A stretch of 64,000 nt of DNA, from contig NZ_QHKS01000008.1 in assembly GCF_003353175.1 (NCBI RefSeq), forward strand, positions 248,001 through 312,000, in the 5' to 3' direction. A program made the position numbers and the translations under genes. Every line of letters starts with the position of its first letter. Position 1 is the stretch's first letter. The DNA is from Paraburkholderia lacunae. GTDB taxonomy: Bacteria > Pseudomonadota > Gammaproteobacteria > Burkholderiales > Burkholderiaceae. Positions 35,902 to 44,961 of the stretch are shown piece by piece. Under the pieces are notes generated by a model. It saw only the letters and a program-made list of their open reading frames with translations. It was not told the origin of the DNA and ran no database searches.

Positions 35902-36126
35902 ATGGGACTCTTGGATGAGGCAGGCAAGATTGCAGGCGCAATCGCCGCCGTTGAAGCGGCAGAAAAAGTCGATCCGGACGCTGGTCTGCTCACGAAAGGG
36001 ATCGCAGCCGTAGCAGGTTTTGAAGGTGCCGGTGCGCTGGAGTCGTTGATCGAGAAGAAGGACGACGAGAAGAAAGAAGACGCCGACAATACGCAGGCTA
36101 CGGACAGCACCGATCCACAGGCTTGA
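35902..36126 (+). CDS. Small acidic hypothetical protein
   Basis: 74 residues with a perfect AGGAGG site 5 bases before the ATG. The protein is Ala/Glu/Asp-rich with a KKDDEKKEDADN tail and no signal peptide or recognisable domain. It ends just before a strong intrinsic terminator and is probably a real, monocistronic gene. Confidence 0.7.
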   Translation: MGLLDEAGKIAGAIAAVEAAEKVDPDAGLLTKGIAAVAGFEGAGALESLIEKKDDEKKEDADNTQATDSTDPQA

Positions 36127-36143
36127 TGTCGTGCTTGCCGTTC

Positions 36144-36183
36144 GCGGGTCAGTCCCACACAGGGCTGACCCGCTTTGTTTTTT
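36144..36183 (+). terminator. Rho-independent terminator
   Basis: GCGGGTCAG (36144-36152) pairs perfectly with CTGACCCGC (36165-36173), closed by a short loop and followed by TTTGTTTTTT. Classic intrinsic terminator, 18 bp after the small acidic gene. Confidence 0.9.
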
Positions 36184-36205
36184 CTAGCCGGGTTTTGCCG
36201 GGACA

Positions 36206-37090
36206 TCAGACTCGAGACAATACCCATTCCCGGAAGCGCTTCAAACCCGGTTGTGCCTCGAGACGCTCCGGGAAATAGCAGAGATAGTGTCCCTGGTCGA
36301 CGTCGATCGGGGCTGTCAGGGGTTCGATGAGGCTGCCGGCGGCCAGGTTGTCGCGCACCAGAAACGCGGGGATGAGCGCCAGTCCGAGTCCTGCCTGAGC
36401 CGCCTGGATCAGCACGGAGTATTGCTCGAAACGCGGACCCGCGAGCACCTGCATGCCGTGTACGCCGTAGAACTCGGCCCATTCTCCCCATACCCGTTCA
36501 GCCTGGCCGTGCAATAGGCGAGGGACCCGCGCAGCGTCCTGCGGCCGGCGCAACGAATGACTCTCCTGATAATCGGGCGCGCAGACTAAAAGAAAAGTAC
36601 GCCCGTCGATGTAGTCGCATTGAACGCCTTCCCAACTGCCGTCGCCGTAGCGGATGGCGGCATCCAGATCCAGTGGGAACGGATCGCCGTGCGCCAGGTG
36701 CCGGCTGAAACTGATCGTGATCCCCGGCGTGCGAGACAGAAAATCCGGGAGCCGGGGAATCAGCCATTTGGTCGTGAAAGTCGGGACGCTTGCGATCGTC
36801 AGCAGGTCGCTCTGGCCGGCCGCGCTCATCAATTCGAGCGACGCGTTGCCGATGTCGCGCAACGGGTTGCCGACCCGCGCGAGGTAGAGACTGCCCGCCC
36901 GGGTGAGCACAAGGTTGCGGCCGTCGCGGATGAACAACTGCACACCGAATGAACTCTCGAGAGCAGCGATCTGCCGGCTGACGGCGCTCGGCGAGAGGCC
37001 GAGCTCGCGCGCCGCGCGGGAAAAGTTCAGATGCTTGGCCGAGCTTGCGAAAGCAAGTAGTTCGGTGATGTTCGGGTAAAGGTGTTTCAT
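36206..37090 (-). CDS. LysR family transcriptional regulator (GcvA-like)
   Basis: About 294 residues: N-terminal HTH (LNFSRAARELGLSPSAVSRQIAALESSFGVQLFIRDGRNLVLTRAG) and a LysR substrate-binding domain with SVPTFTTKWLIPRLPDFLSRTPGITI and IQAAQAGLGLALIPAFLV, as in GcvA-type regulators. It is divergent from the ABC transporter operon at 37261 and very likely controls it. A longer start at 37132 is in frame. Confidence 0.9.
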   Translation of the reverse strand: MKHLYPNITELLAFASSAKHLNFSRAARELGLSPSAVSRQIAALESSFGVQLFIRDGRNLVLTRAGSLYLARVGNPLRDIGNASLELMSAAGQSDLLTIASVPTFTTKWLIPRLPDFLSRTPGITISFSRHLAHGDPFPLDLDAAIRYGDGSWEGVQCDYIDGRTFLLVCAPDYQESHSLRRPQDAARVPRLLHGQAERVWGEWAEFYGVHGMQVLAGPRFEQYSVLIQAAQAGLGLALIPAFLVRDNLAAGSLIEPLTAPIDVDQGHYLCYFPERLEAQPGLKRFREWVLSRV

Positions 37091-37260
37091 CGGAGGATTG
37101 GCGTCGAAGTGTTCCGGATGCGCACAGCGCAATGCGTGTTTTGTACGTTTTTTTCATGACCACGCCATGTCGTATCCGCACAATTGCAAGCCATTCGAAA
37201 CCTTCCGCTGAGTCCAGCCATGACATGTGGGCTTCAGTCCGTTTCCCGAGGAATGCCTGC

Positions 37261-38112
37261 ATGCAAACGCCCGCCGCACCGGCCATCCAGCCTCGTGTTC
37301 CCGCTCATCACCGCAGCCGACGTTCGGTGTCGGCCGGACGCGTCGCGCTTCAGCTCGTCGCGGTGCTCTTTGCGCTCTACATGCTGTTGCCGATCGCGCT
37401 GCTGTTGATCGGCGCGTTCGGCGAAACGTGGACCAATACGTTGCTGCCGACCGGCATCACCGGACATTGGTTCGCGGATCTCGACGCCAACACGAGCTTC
37501 CGGCGTTCGTTCGGCGTGAGCCTGATGGTCGCGCTGGCCTGCTGCTGTGCCGCTGCCGTGATCGGTCTGCCGCTCGCGTATGCGCTGCACTACCGCTCGC
37601 TCTCCGGGCACGGCATGACGGCGCGGCTGGTGGCGCTGTTGCCGGTGGGCGTGCCCGCGCTCACGCTGGGTTTCGGCTACATCGCCATCTTCAGCGGCGA
37701 CACGCTGCCGTGGCTCGGATCGTTGCCGTTGCTGATCGCCGCTCATACGGTGCTGACGCTGCCGTACCTCACGCAGACGCTGCTCGCCGATCTGCGCCAC
37801 CTCGATATCGCGCGCCTCGAAGCGTGCGCGGCGACGCTCGGCGCGACGCCGCTGCGGCAGTTCTTCACGATTGTCTTGCCCAACCTCCGGCAGAGCCTGT
37901 TCTCGGGACTCGTCATGGTGGCCGCGCTATCGATCGGCGAATTTCAGGTGTCCAACCTGATCGCCGGCTTTCGTTACCGGAACTATCCGGTGGTGCTGCT
38001 GCAGGCCTTTTACGGCGCGACCGGCATGGCGTGCGCCGCCACCGTGGTGTTGCTTTGCCTCGCGGTGATCGCGACCCTGGTATCGGTCAACACTGTTCAA
38101 CGAATCAAGTGA
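37261..38112 (+). CDS. ABC transporter permease (Fe3+/polyamine/phosphonate-type)
   Basis: About 283 residues with six or so membrane helices and the EAA-type loop (ARLEACAATLGATPLRQFFTIVLPNLR). The ATG follows GAGGAA by 7 bases. First gene of a permease-ATPase-binding protein-permease operon; the arrangement matches family 1 importers for iron, polyamines, thiamine or 2-aminoethylphosphonate. The substrate is unknown. Confidence 0.9.
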   Translation: MQTPAAPAIQPRVPAHHRSRRSVSAGRVALQLVAVLFALYMLLPIALLLIGAFGETWTNTLLPTGITGHWFADLDANTSFRRSFGVSLMVALACCCAAAVIGLPLAYALHYRSLSGHGMTARLVALLPVGVPALTLGFGYIAIFSGDTLPWLGSLPLLIAAHTVLTLPYLTQTLLADLRHLDIARLEACAATLGATPLRQFFTIVLPNLRQSLFSGLVMVAALSIGEFQVSNLIAGFRYRNYPVVLLQAFYGATGMACAATVVLLCLAVIATLVSVNTVQRIK

Positions 38113-38116
38113 CACG

Positions 38117-39163
38117 ATGAGCCTTCATTTCGACAACGTCAGTTTTACTTATCCCGGCGCGCAGCACGGTATCGATGCCGTCACGCTGTCGGTTGCGCCG
38201 GGTGAACTGCTGGCCGTGATGGGTCGCAGCGGTTCCGGCAAGTCGACGATCCTGCGGCTCACCGCGGGTTTGCTGAACGGCTACCAGGGAAGGATTGCGA
38301 TCGACGGACGCGACGTGGCGGGCGTGCCGGTGTGGCGCCGCGAGGTCGGCATGGTGTTCCAGCACTACGCGCTGTTTCCGCATCTGAGCGTAGTGGACAA
38401 CGTGGCCTACGGGCTGCGCATGCGCGGCGTCGATTCCGCGAAACGCCGCGCGCGTGCGCTCGAGATGCTCGAACGGGTCGGTCTTGCCGAACACGCCGCG
38501 CGGCGTACGACGTTGCTCTCGGGCGGCCAGCAGCAGCGCGTCGCGTTGGCTCGCGCGCTGGTGTTCGAACCGAAGGTGTTGCTGCTCGACGAACCGCTCG
38601 CCGCGCTCGACGCTGGCATCCGCCAGCAGCTGCGCGACGAGATTCGCACGCTGCAACGCGCATGCGGTGCCACCACGCTGTTGGTCACGCACGATCAGGA
38701 CGAAGCGCTGAGCCTGGCGGACCGGGTCGCCGTGGTCGACGGCGGGCGCGTCTTGCAGGTGGATACGCCGGAGCGTCTCTACGATCGGCCGGTATCGACG
38801 CAGGTTGCGCGTTTCGTCGGTCATTCGAGCGTGATGTCGGGACGCGTGATAGCCAACGGCGCAGTCGACGTCTCCTTCGCGAAGCTGTCCGCCGATACCG
38901 GCGCATTTCGCCCCGGCGAGCGGGTCGACGTACTGGTTCGTCCCGAACACGTGCAGCCCGATCCGCCGGCGAGCGCGGTCAACCGGATGGCCGGCCGCCG
39001 CGCGGAGGTGCGCTATTTCGGCGCGACGTGCCGCTATGACTTCGTTCCGGATTCCGCGCTGACGCCGTTGCTGTGCGAGGGGCGCCGTCTCGCCGAACAC
39101 GCCATTGCCATCGATCCCGAACATCTGCGCGTCTTGCCCGCGCAGGCCAGTCAATGTCGTTAA
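38117..39163 (+). CDS. ABC transporter ATPase with TOBE domain
   Basis: 348 residues: Walker A GRSGSGKST, signature LSGGQQQRVALARAL, Walker B VLLLDEPLAALD, and a C-terminal TOBE-like domain (residues ~250-340). This CUT1/FbpC-PotA architecture serves iron, polyamine or phosphonate importers. It begins 4 bp after the first permease stop. Confidence 0.93.
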   Translation: MSLHFDNVSFTYPGAQHGIDAVTLSVAPGELLAVMGRSGSGKSTILRLTAGLLNGYQGRIAIDGRDVAGVPVWRREVGMVFQHYALFPHLSVVDNVAYGLRMRGVDSAKRRARALEMLERVGLAEHAARRTTLLSGGQQQRVALARALVFEPKVLLLDEPLAALDAGIRQQLRDEIRTLQRACGATTLLVTHDQDEALSLADRVAVVDGGRVLQVDTPERLYDRPVSTQVARFVGHSSVMSGRVIANGAVDVSFAKLSADTGAFRPGERVDVLVRPEHVQPDPPASAVNRMAGRRAEVRYFGATCRYDFVPDSALTPLLCEGRRLAEHAIAIDPEHLRVLPAQASQCR

Positions 39164-39189
39164 TTCACCTTGTTTGACGGAGAACCAGA

Positions 39190-40290
39190 ATGTTTGCAGG
39201 GTTTAGTCTTTTGTCGCGTGTCCGCCGGGTTGCCGGATTCGCTTGCGTGCTGTCGGCGCTGACGGCGGTGACTGGCGCTCACGCCGCGCCGGCGGCGCCC
39301 CTTTATTCCGGAGAAGACGCGCTGTACGCGAAGGCTGCGGACGAGGGACTCGTCGTCTCGTTCGACACCGGTCCCGAATGGGCCAACTGGAAGGCGCTGT
39401 TCGCCGAATTCAGAAAGCGTTATCCGAAGGTCGAGATTACGTACAACGATATCGGCTCGGCGGCGACCGTGGTTGCGCTGGACAAGGCCCGGCGGCGACC
39501 GCAGGCCGATACCGCGTATTACTTCGCCGCCTCCGCGCTGGAGGCAGTCAACAAGGACGTGGTGGCGCCGTTCAAGCCGGTCAATTTCGACAAGCTGCCG
39601 CCGGTGTTTCGCGAGCGCGATGGCCGCTGGTTCACGGTCCATTCGCTGAACATCGCCTTTCTGGTCAACCGCAAGCTGGTGAAGAATGTGCCGCACGGCT
39701 GGGCCGATCTGCTCAAGCCTGAGTACCGGAACTCGGTGGTCTATCTGGATCCGCGTTCGACTGGACAGGGCCAGGTCGCGGTCTTCGCGGCGGCCTATGC
39801 GTTCGGCGGCGGCGTCGACAATCCGAAACCGGGTGCCGACTTTTTCGGCAAGTTGCGCGAAGCGGGCAACGTGATGCGCGTCGAAGGCACCACGCCGTAT
39901 GCGAAGTTCGTCAAGGGCGAGATTCCGATCCTCATCGGCTACGAAAACGACGGCCTGAAAGCGAAGTACACCGACGGCATGGGCGACGCCGCCGAAGTGG
40001 TGATTCCACAGGAAGCGACGGTGTCCGCACCGTACGCCATCAGCCTCGTGAAGGACGGCCCGAATCCGAACGCGGCGCGGCTCTGGCTGAACCTGGTGAT
40101 GAGCGACGTCGGCCAGGCGCTGTTCGCGCAAGGTTACGTGCGTCCTGCTGTGCCTGACGTGCAGCTCTCGGCGGAGATGCGCGCGAAGATGCCGGACGTG
40201 CCGCAGGTGCACCCGCTCGACGTGGTCAAGGCCGCGGCGAAGAAGGCCGAGGTCGACCAGTTGTGGGCGCAGGCCGCGCTCGCGAAATAA
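39190..40290 (+). CDS. Extracellular solute-binding protein, family 1
   Basis: 366 residues with a signal peptide (VAGFACVLSALTAVTGAHA) and a periplasmic binding-protein fold (VVSFDTGPEWANWKALFAEFRKRYPKVEITYNDIGS ... LIGYENDGLKAKY). It resembles binding proteins for Fe3+, polyamines or 2-aminoethylphosphonate. A GGAGA site precedes the ATG. Central gene of the transporter operon. Confidence 0.9.
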   Translation: MFAGFSLLSRVRRVAGFACVLSALTAVTGAHAAPAAPLYSGEDALYAKAADEGLVVSFDTGPEWANWKALFAEFRKRYPKVEITYNDIGSAATVVALDKARRRPQADTAYYFAASALEAVNKDVVAPFKPVNFDKLPPVFRERDGRWFTVHSLNIAFLVNRKLVKNVPHGWADLLKPEYRNSVVYLDPRSTGQGQVAVFAAAYAFGGGVDNPKPGADFFGKLREAGNVMRVEGTTPYAKFVKGEIPILIGYENDGLKAKYTDGMGDAAEVVIPQEATVSAPYAISLVKDGPNPNAARLWLNLVMSDVGQALFAQGYVRPAVPDVQLSAEMRAKMPDVPQVHPLDVVKAAAKKAEVDQLWAQAALAK

Positions 40291-40300
40291 GGGGCCGCAG

Positions 40301-41131
40301 ATGGGTGTGTCCTCGATGAACGAAGGGCTCGCGCGCCGCTTCGGCGCCGTCCCGGCGGGCCTGCTGCTTGCCCTGTTCTTTGCGTTGCCGCTCGGCGCCT
40401 TGCTGGTGTCGGCGGGCGAGGGGAACGGTGCGGCTTTCGTGCGGTTGGCGCGCGACCCGCTGGTGGTCAGTGCGCTCGGACACTCATTGGCGCTGGCGTT
40501 CGCCGCCGGCACCGTGTCGCTGATGGTGGGGCTGCCGCTCGCGATGGTGTTGGCTGGACAACCGCCGCAGCGGCGCGGCTGGATGCTGGCGCTGCTCGGT
40601 GTGCCGTTGGCGTTTTCCGGGCTGGTGATTGCGTACGGGTTCATTCTCGCTTTCGGCCGTGCCGGCTTCGTGACGAGTGTTTTCGCACGCATGGGCGCCG
40701 ACCCGGCCACGGTCGGGGCGCTGATCTACACGACCGCGGGTCTGGTCGCGGCCTATGCGTACTACCTGATTCCACGCGTCGCGCTGATGCTTTATCCGGC
40801 GCTTGCCAACCTGGACCGCCGCCCCATCGAAGCTGCGCTGACGCTGGGCGCAACGCCGCTGCGGGCGCTCTTCGACGTGGCGTTGCGGGAACTGTGGCCC
40901 TCGATCGCCTCGGCGTGGTGCCTCGTCACGTCGATTGCGCTGGGCACCTACGGTACCGCGCTCGCGCTCGCCGGGACGCAGATCAACATCCTGCCGCTAC
41001 TGATGTACCTGAAACTTTCCGATGGACAGACGGATTTTCCGCAGGCCGCCGCGCTTTCGCTGGTGCTGATGGCGGTCTGTACGAGTGTTCTGGCACTGGG
41101 GGAATGCCTTGCACGGCAACGACAACACTGA
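40301..41131 (+). CDS. ABC transporter permease (second subunit)
   Basis: 276 residues with about six membrane helices and the EAA-type loop (RRPIEAALTLGATPLRALFDVALRELWPSI). It starts 10 bp after the binding-protein stop and pairs with the permease at 37261 to form a heterodimeric channel. Confidence 0.9.
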   Translation: MGVSSMNEGLARRFGAVPAGLLLALFFALPLGALLVSAGEGNGAAFVRLARDPLVVSALGHSLALAFAAGTVSLMVGLPLAMVLAGQPPQRRGWMLALLGVPLAFSGLVIAYGFILAFGRAGFVTSVFARMGADPATVGALIYTTAGLVAAYAYYLIPRVALMLYPALANLDRRPIEAALTLGATPLRALFDVALRELWPSIASAWCLVTSIALGTYGTALALAGTQINILPLLMYLKLSDGQTDFPQAAALSLVLMAVCTSVLALGECLARQRQH

Positions 41132-41684
41132 ATGGTCCGCCGCCGCTTACCTGGCGCTGCAGAGACTGGCGATCCGCCAGGCAGGTCCGACGCGGCACGC
41201 GATGCCGATTGGACTGATCGGGCCACGGGAGGCCACGGTAGAACAACTGCAGGCAGCAAGAACCCTCGGTTCTGCATTGGCCGGCACCGGCATGGCGATT
41301 CTCTGCGGCGGCAAAGGCGGGGTGATGGAAGCGGCCGCGTTTGGCGCTGCGCGCGCGGGCGGCATCGTGATCGGACTGTTGCCCGAGGACGATGCCAACG
41401 AGGCCAACGCGTTTCTTACCGTGGCGCTGCCGACCGGAATGGGGATCACGCGTAATGCGCTGATTGCGCGCGCCTCGCTCTGTCTGATCGCGATAGGCGG
41501 CGGGCTGGGCACGCTGTCCGAAATGGCGCTTGGCCTGCAGTGGGAAAAACCTGTCTTCACGCTGCTCGACGCACCGCAGGTGAGCGGGGCAGAGGTGTTC
41601 GAAGACGTCGACGCGCTCGTCACCCGCGTCGCGAACTGGCTTGTATCCGCGGACCAGCCGCAGGTCATCAATCCGCACGTCTGA
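41109..41684 (+). CDS. LOG/TIGR00725-like Rossmann protein
   Basis: About 191 residues with the LOG-type motif CGGKGGVMEAAAFGAARAGG and GGGLGTLSEMALGLQWEKPVF. LOG proteins are nucleoside monophosphate phosphoribohydrolases, some making cytokinins, but this short TIGR00725-like subgroup is mostly uncharacterised. The start is uncertain: a TTG at 41109 follows GGGGGA, and a GTG at 41085 is in frame; both overlap the permease gene. It looks like part of the importer operon, which is unexplained. Confidence 0.78.
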   Translation: MHGNDNTEWSAAAYLALQRLAIRQAGPTRHAMPIGLIGPREATVEQLQAARTLGSALAGTGMAILCGGKGGVMEAAAFGAARAGGIVIGLLPEDDANEANAFLTVALPTGMGITRNALIARASLCLIAIGGGLGTLSEMALGLQWEKPVFTLLDAPQVSGAEVFEDVDALVTRVANWLVSADQPQVINPHV

Positions 41685-41750
41685 GGTTCTGAAGGAACGC
41701 GTAACTGAATCAATTCGATGTTTTGTGTTCAATAAATAGGCCTACTTATC

Positions 41751-42953
41751 ATGATGAAAAAGACCACACTCACCTGTCTCGCGTTGAGCAGCATCTCGTT
41801 TGCCGCACACGCGCAGAGCAGCGTCACGCTTTACGGGATCGTCGACGCCGGCCTCGGCTATACGAGCGGCCAACGCGTTGCCCAGACCAAGGGGGCGGCG
41901 GGCAAGCCGATCGTCTATAGCAACGCGTCGAACTATGCGTTTGCCAGCGGCACGTGGTCCGGCGATCGCTGGGGCATCAAGGGCACTGAAGACCTGGGCG
42001 ACGGTTTGTCGGCGGTGTTCCAGTTGGAGAACGGCTTCAATATCGGCACCGGCCAGCTGGGGCAGGGTAGCCGCGAGTTCGGCCGCCAGGCATGGATGGG
42101 GTTGTCGAGCACGAAGTTCGGCAAGCTCACGCTGGGTCGCCAGTACGATCCGATCGTCGACTTCGTCGGCACGATCAGCGCGGGGACGTTCCTCACCGGC
42201 ATGGGCGCGCACCCCGGCGATCTGGACAACATCGACAACCAGTCGCGCGAGAACAACTCGATCAAGTACACGAGCACGGATTTCGCCGGGTTCCGGTTTG
42301 GCGCGCTATATGGGTTCGGCAATCAGGCGGGCAGCGTCAAGAATCAGAGCACGTGGAGCCTGGGCGGCCAGTATGCGCATGGTCCGTTCGCCATCGGCGC
42401 GGCCTACATGCTGGCGAACAACACCTACGGCGCCAACGGCGGCGCGTGGACGGGCGCGTATGACGGCACGTTTGCGTCGTCGATCAACGAAGGTTTTGCA
42501 TCGGCCGAGAATCAGCGGATCATCGCGGCGGCGAGCACGTATCAGATCGGCCCGGTGACGCTGGGTGTGTCGTACAGCAACACGCAGTACAAGGCCGGCA
42601 GCTTCTCGCTGTTCAACGGCAAGGAGACCTTCAACTCGGCGGGCCTGACCGTGGCGTATCAGGCGACGCCCGCGTTGCGCCTCGCCGCCGGCTACGACTA
42701 CACGCGGGGCAGTTCGATCAACGGCGGGTCCGCTCCGAAGTACAACCAGTTCAACTTCGCGTCGTATTACTTCCTGTCCAAGCGCACGGCGCTCTATGGA
42801 CTGGTCGGGTATCAGAAGGCCAGCGGCAAGACGCTCGACGCATTCGGCAACCTGGTCAATGCGACGGCTTCGGTCGGCGACGTGGGGAACGGCATTTCGT
42901 CAGCGAGCAATGCGCAGACACTCGTGCGCGTGGGTATTCGCCAGACGTTCTAA
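41751..42953 (+). CDS. Gram-negative porin (Burkholderia-type, 16-strand)
   Basis: 400 residues with a signal peptide (TTLTCLALSSISFAAHAQS), then the typical porin start SSVTLYGIVDAGLGYTSG and the LSSTKFGKLTLGRQYDPIVD segment. The C-terminus ends in a Phe-terminated beta-strand signature (TLVRVGIRQTF). It allows passive entry of small solutes. It follows the importer operon and may share its regulation, or it may be independent (67 bp gap). Confidence 0.93.
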   Translation: MMKKTTLTCLALSSISFAAHAQSSVTLYGIVDAGLGYTSGQRVAQTKGAAGKPIVYSNASNYAFASGTWSGDRWGIKGTEDLGDGLSAVFQLENGFNIGTGQLGQGSREFGRQAWMGLSSTKFGKLTLGRQYDPIVDFVGTISAGTFLTGMGAHPGDLDNIDNQSRENNSIKYTSTDFAGFRFGALYGFGNQAGSVKNQSTWSLGGQYAHGPFAIGAAYMLANNTYGANGGAWTGAYDGTFASSINEGFASAENQRIIAAASTYQIGPVTLGVSYSNTQYKAGSFSLFNGKETFNSAGLTVAYQATPALRLAAGYDYTRGSSINGGSAPKYNQFNFASYYFLSKRTALYGLVGYQKASGKTLDAFGNLVNATASVGDVGNGISSASNAQTLVRVGIRQTF

Positions 42954-43188
42954 CGGCGGAGCCGCTGCGAGTCAGGTGCATGGCGTTCGATGGGGCACTT
43001 CTGCCTCATCGAATCGTGCACCTTCCGCATTCATACGCGTACATTTCATCGCGCTGTCATAGCTGCGCGACTAGGATGGCTGGTCACGTCCAGCACGCCC
43101 TGGTCGAGCACTGCACGCGCGGCTCACATAGCACCGTGCGACCGGCGTACGCATTGGCGTCCTTCCACCACCGTCCAAAAATACCGAC

Positions 43189-44874
43189 ATGTCGAACAGG
43201 AAAACCGCTGACACCTCACCCTCCGATCAGGCCGCTACCGTTTCGCGCCGTGGGTTTTTGAAGTTGGCCGGCGCATCCAGTCTCGCTACGGCCGCGGGCA
43301 GTCTTTCATCGATGGCGCGTGCCGCGAACGGCACACCGGACGGCACGCCGGAGCAGATCCACCTGACATGGGGCAACGATCCGACGAGGGAGGTCACGGT
43401 GTCGTGGGCGTCGCTGGCGCAGGCGGTCAAGCCTCAGGTGCGCTTCGGCCGCACCGGCGAGACGAAAACGACGGTGCCCGGCGTGCAAAGCACGTATACC
43501 GATGGCCTCAACGGCGAGGTCGTGTTCACCTATCACGCGCGTCTGCATGGTCTGATGGGCGATACGCACTACGAGTACGAGGTGAGCGCCGACAACGACA
43601 GCAACGCGGCCCAGCCTTTCACCGCGAGCTTTCGCACCGCGCCGCGAGGCCGCGCGCCGTTTCGCTGGACGAGCTACGGCGATCTCGCGACGCCCAATAC
43701 CGGTTGGGTGTTGTCGTCGCCGCAAAGCCGCTTCGCGGTTCACGCGGTCGAGCGTTTTGAGCCGCTATTCCACCTGCTCAATGGCGACCTCTGCTATGCC
43801 AATCTGAATCCGACGCACCAGCCGGACGTGTGGCGCGATTTCGGCAACAACTGCCAGACTTCCGCAGCGAAGCGGCCGTGGATGCCTTGCCCGGGCAATC
43901 ACGAGGTCGAATTTCACAATGGCGAACAGGGCCTCTCGTCCTATCTCGCGCGCTACACGCTGCCCGAGAATCACACGCGTTTCCAGGGCCGCTGGTACAG
44001 CTTCCGCGTCAGCTCGGTGCTGTTCATCTCGCTCGATGCGGATGACGTGGTCTATCAGGATGCAGCGGCGTTCGTTGCCGGTCCGAATCCGCTGGTGCCC
44101 GCGGCGAGCACCGGCAATCCGCCGATTCAGCCGGGCACTTCGTTCTATATCCGCGGATATAGCGGCGGCGAGCAGACGCGCTGGCTCGAGAAGACATTGC
44201 GCCACGCGGCTGAAGAGGACGAAGTCGACTGGATCGTTGTCCAGATGCATCAGGACGCACTGAGTTCATCGAAGACCGGCAACGGGTCTGATAAGGGCAT
44301 TCGCGAGGCGTGGCTGCCGCTGTTCGACCGTTATGGCGTGGACCTGGTGTTGTGCGGTCACGACCACGACTACGAGCGCAGCTACCCCGTGCGCGGCTGC
44401 AATCACAACAAGGGCACCGACATCGCCACGGGTCGGGTGGTGGATACGTTGCAGCCGCGGCCGGTTGCGCCGGCGGCAGCGGGGGCGACGTCGTTCGATA
44501 CGAGCCATGGGACGATTCATTTGATTCTCGGCGGCGGCGGGACGAGCGCGCCGCTGGATGTCTATGGCGTGGACCTCGGTACCGGGCTGCCGCAGGCGCG
44601 CATTTTCACGCGGCCGAATCGTCCGGCTCCCGGAGCGACGGCGGGCACCTTTGCACGTGCCAGCGCGGATGCCGTCGAGGATGCGATCTGGTCGGCGCAA
44701 CGGGATACCGGGACGGGCTACGGCATCGCGGTGTTCGATCATGATCCGGGGCAACCGGGCGGCCACACCACGATCACGATGAACTACTACCATGCACCGG
44801 GTGCGGATCAAACGCCGACCCAGAACTATGAGTTGTTTGAAACTATCGAGTTGAAGAAAAAGCGGCGCGAGTGA
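43189..44874 (+). CDS. Purple acid phosphatase-like metallophosphoesterase, Tat-exported
   Basis: 561 residues: a Tat signal (VSRRGFLKLAGASSLATAAGS), an N-terminal fibronectin-like domain (QIHLTWGNDPTREVTVSWASL) and a metallophosphoesterase domain with NGDLCYAN, PCPGNHEVEF and CGHDHDYERSYPV metal motifs. Purple acid phosphatases have this domain order. With the phospholipase C 7 kb upstream, it points to extracytoplasmic phosphorus salvage. Confidence 0.92.
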   Translation: MSNRKTADTSPSDQAATVSRRGFLKLAGASSLATAAGSLSSMARAANGTPDGTPEQIHLTWGNDPTREVTVSWASLAQAVKPQVRFGRTGETKTTVPGVQSTYTDGLNGEVVFTYHARLHGLMGDTHYEYEVSADNDSNAAQPFTASFRTAPRGRAPFRWTSYGDLATPNTGWVLSSPQSRFAVHAVERFEPLFHLLNGDLCYANLNPTHQPDVWRDFGNNCQTSAAKRPWMPCPGNHEVEFHNGEQGLSSYLARYTLPENHTRFQGRWYSFRVSSVLFISLDADDVVYQDAAAFVAGPNPLVPAASTGNPPIQPGTSFYIRGYSGGEQTRWLEKTLRHAAEEDEVDWIVVQMHQDALSSSKTGNGSDKGIREAWLPLFDRYGVDLVLCGHDHDYERSYPVRGCNHNKGTDIATGRVVDTLQPRPVAPAAAGATSFDTSHGTIHLILGGGGTSAPLDVYGVDLGTGLPQARIFTRPNRPAPGATAGTFARASADAVEDAIWSAQRDTGTGYGIAVFDHDPGQPGGHTTITMNYYHAPGADQTPTQNYELFETIELKKKRRE

Positions 44875-44961
44875 GGTGTCGAGCCGCTCGCGAGGCGGAC
44901 GCTCAAACTCGATCGAAACGGGCTACGGCCGCACGCAAACGCCTCGCCGTAGCACCCAGCG

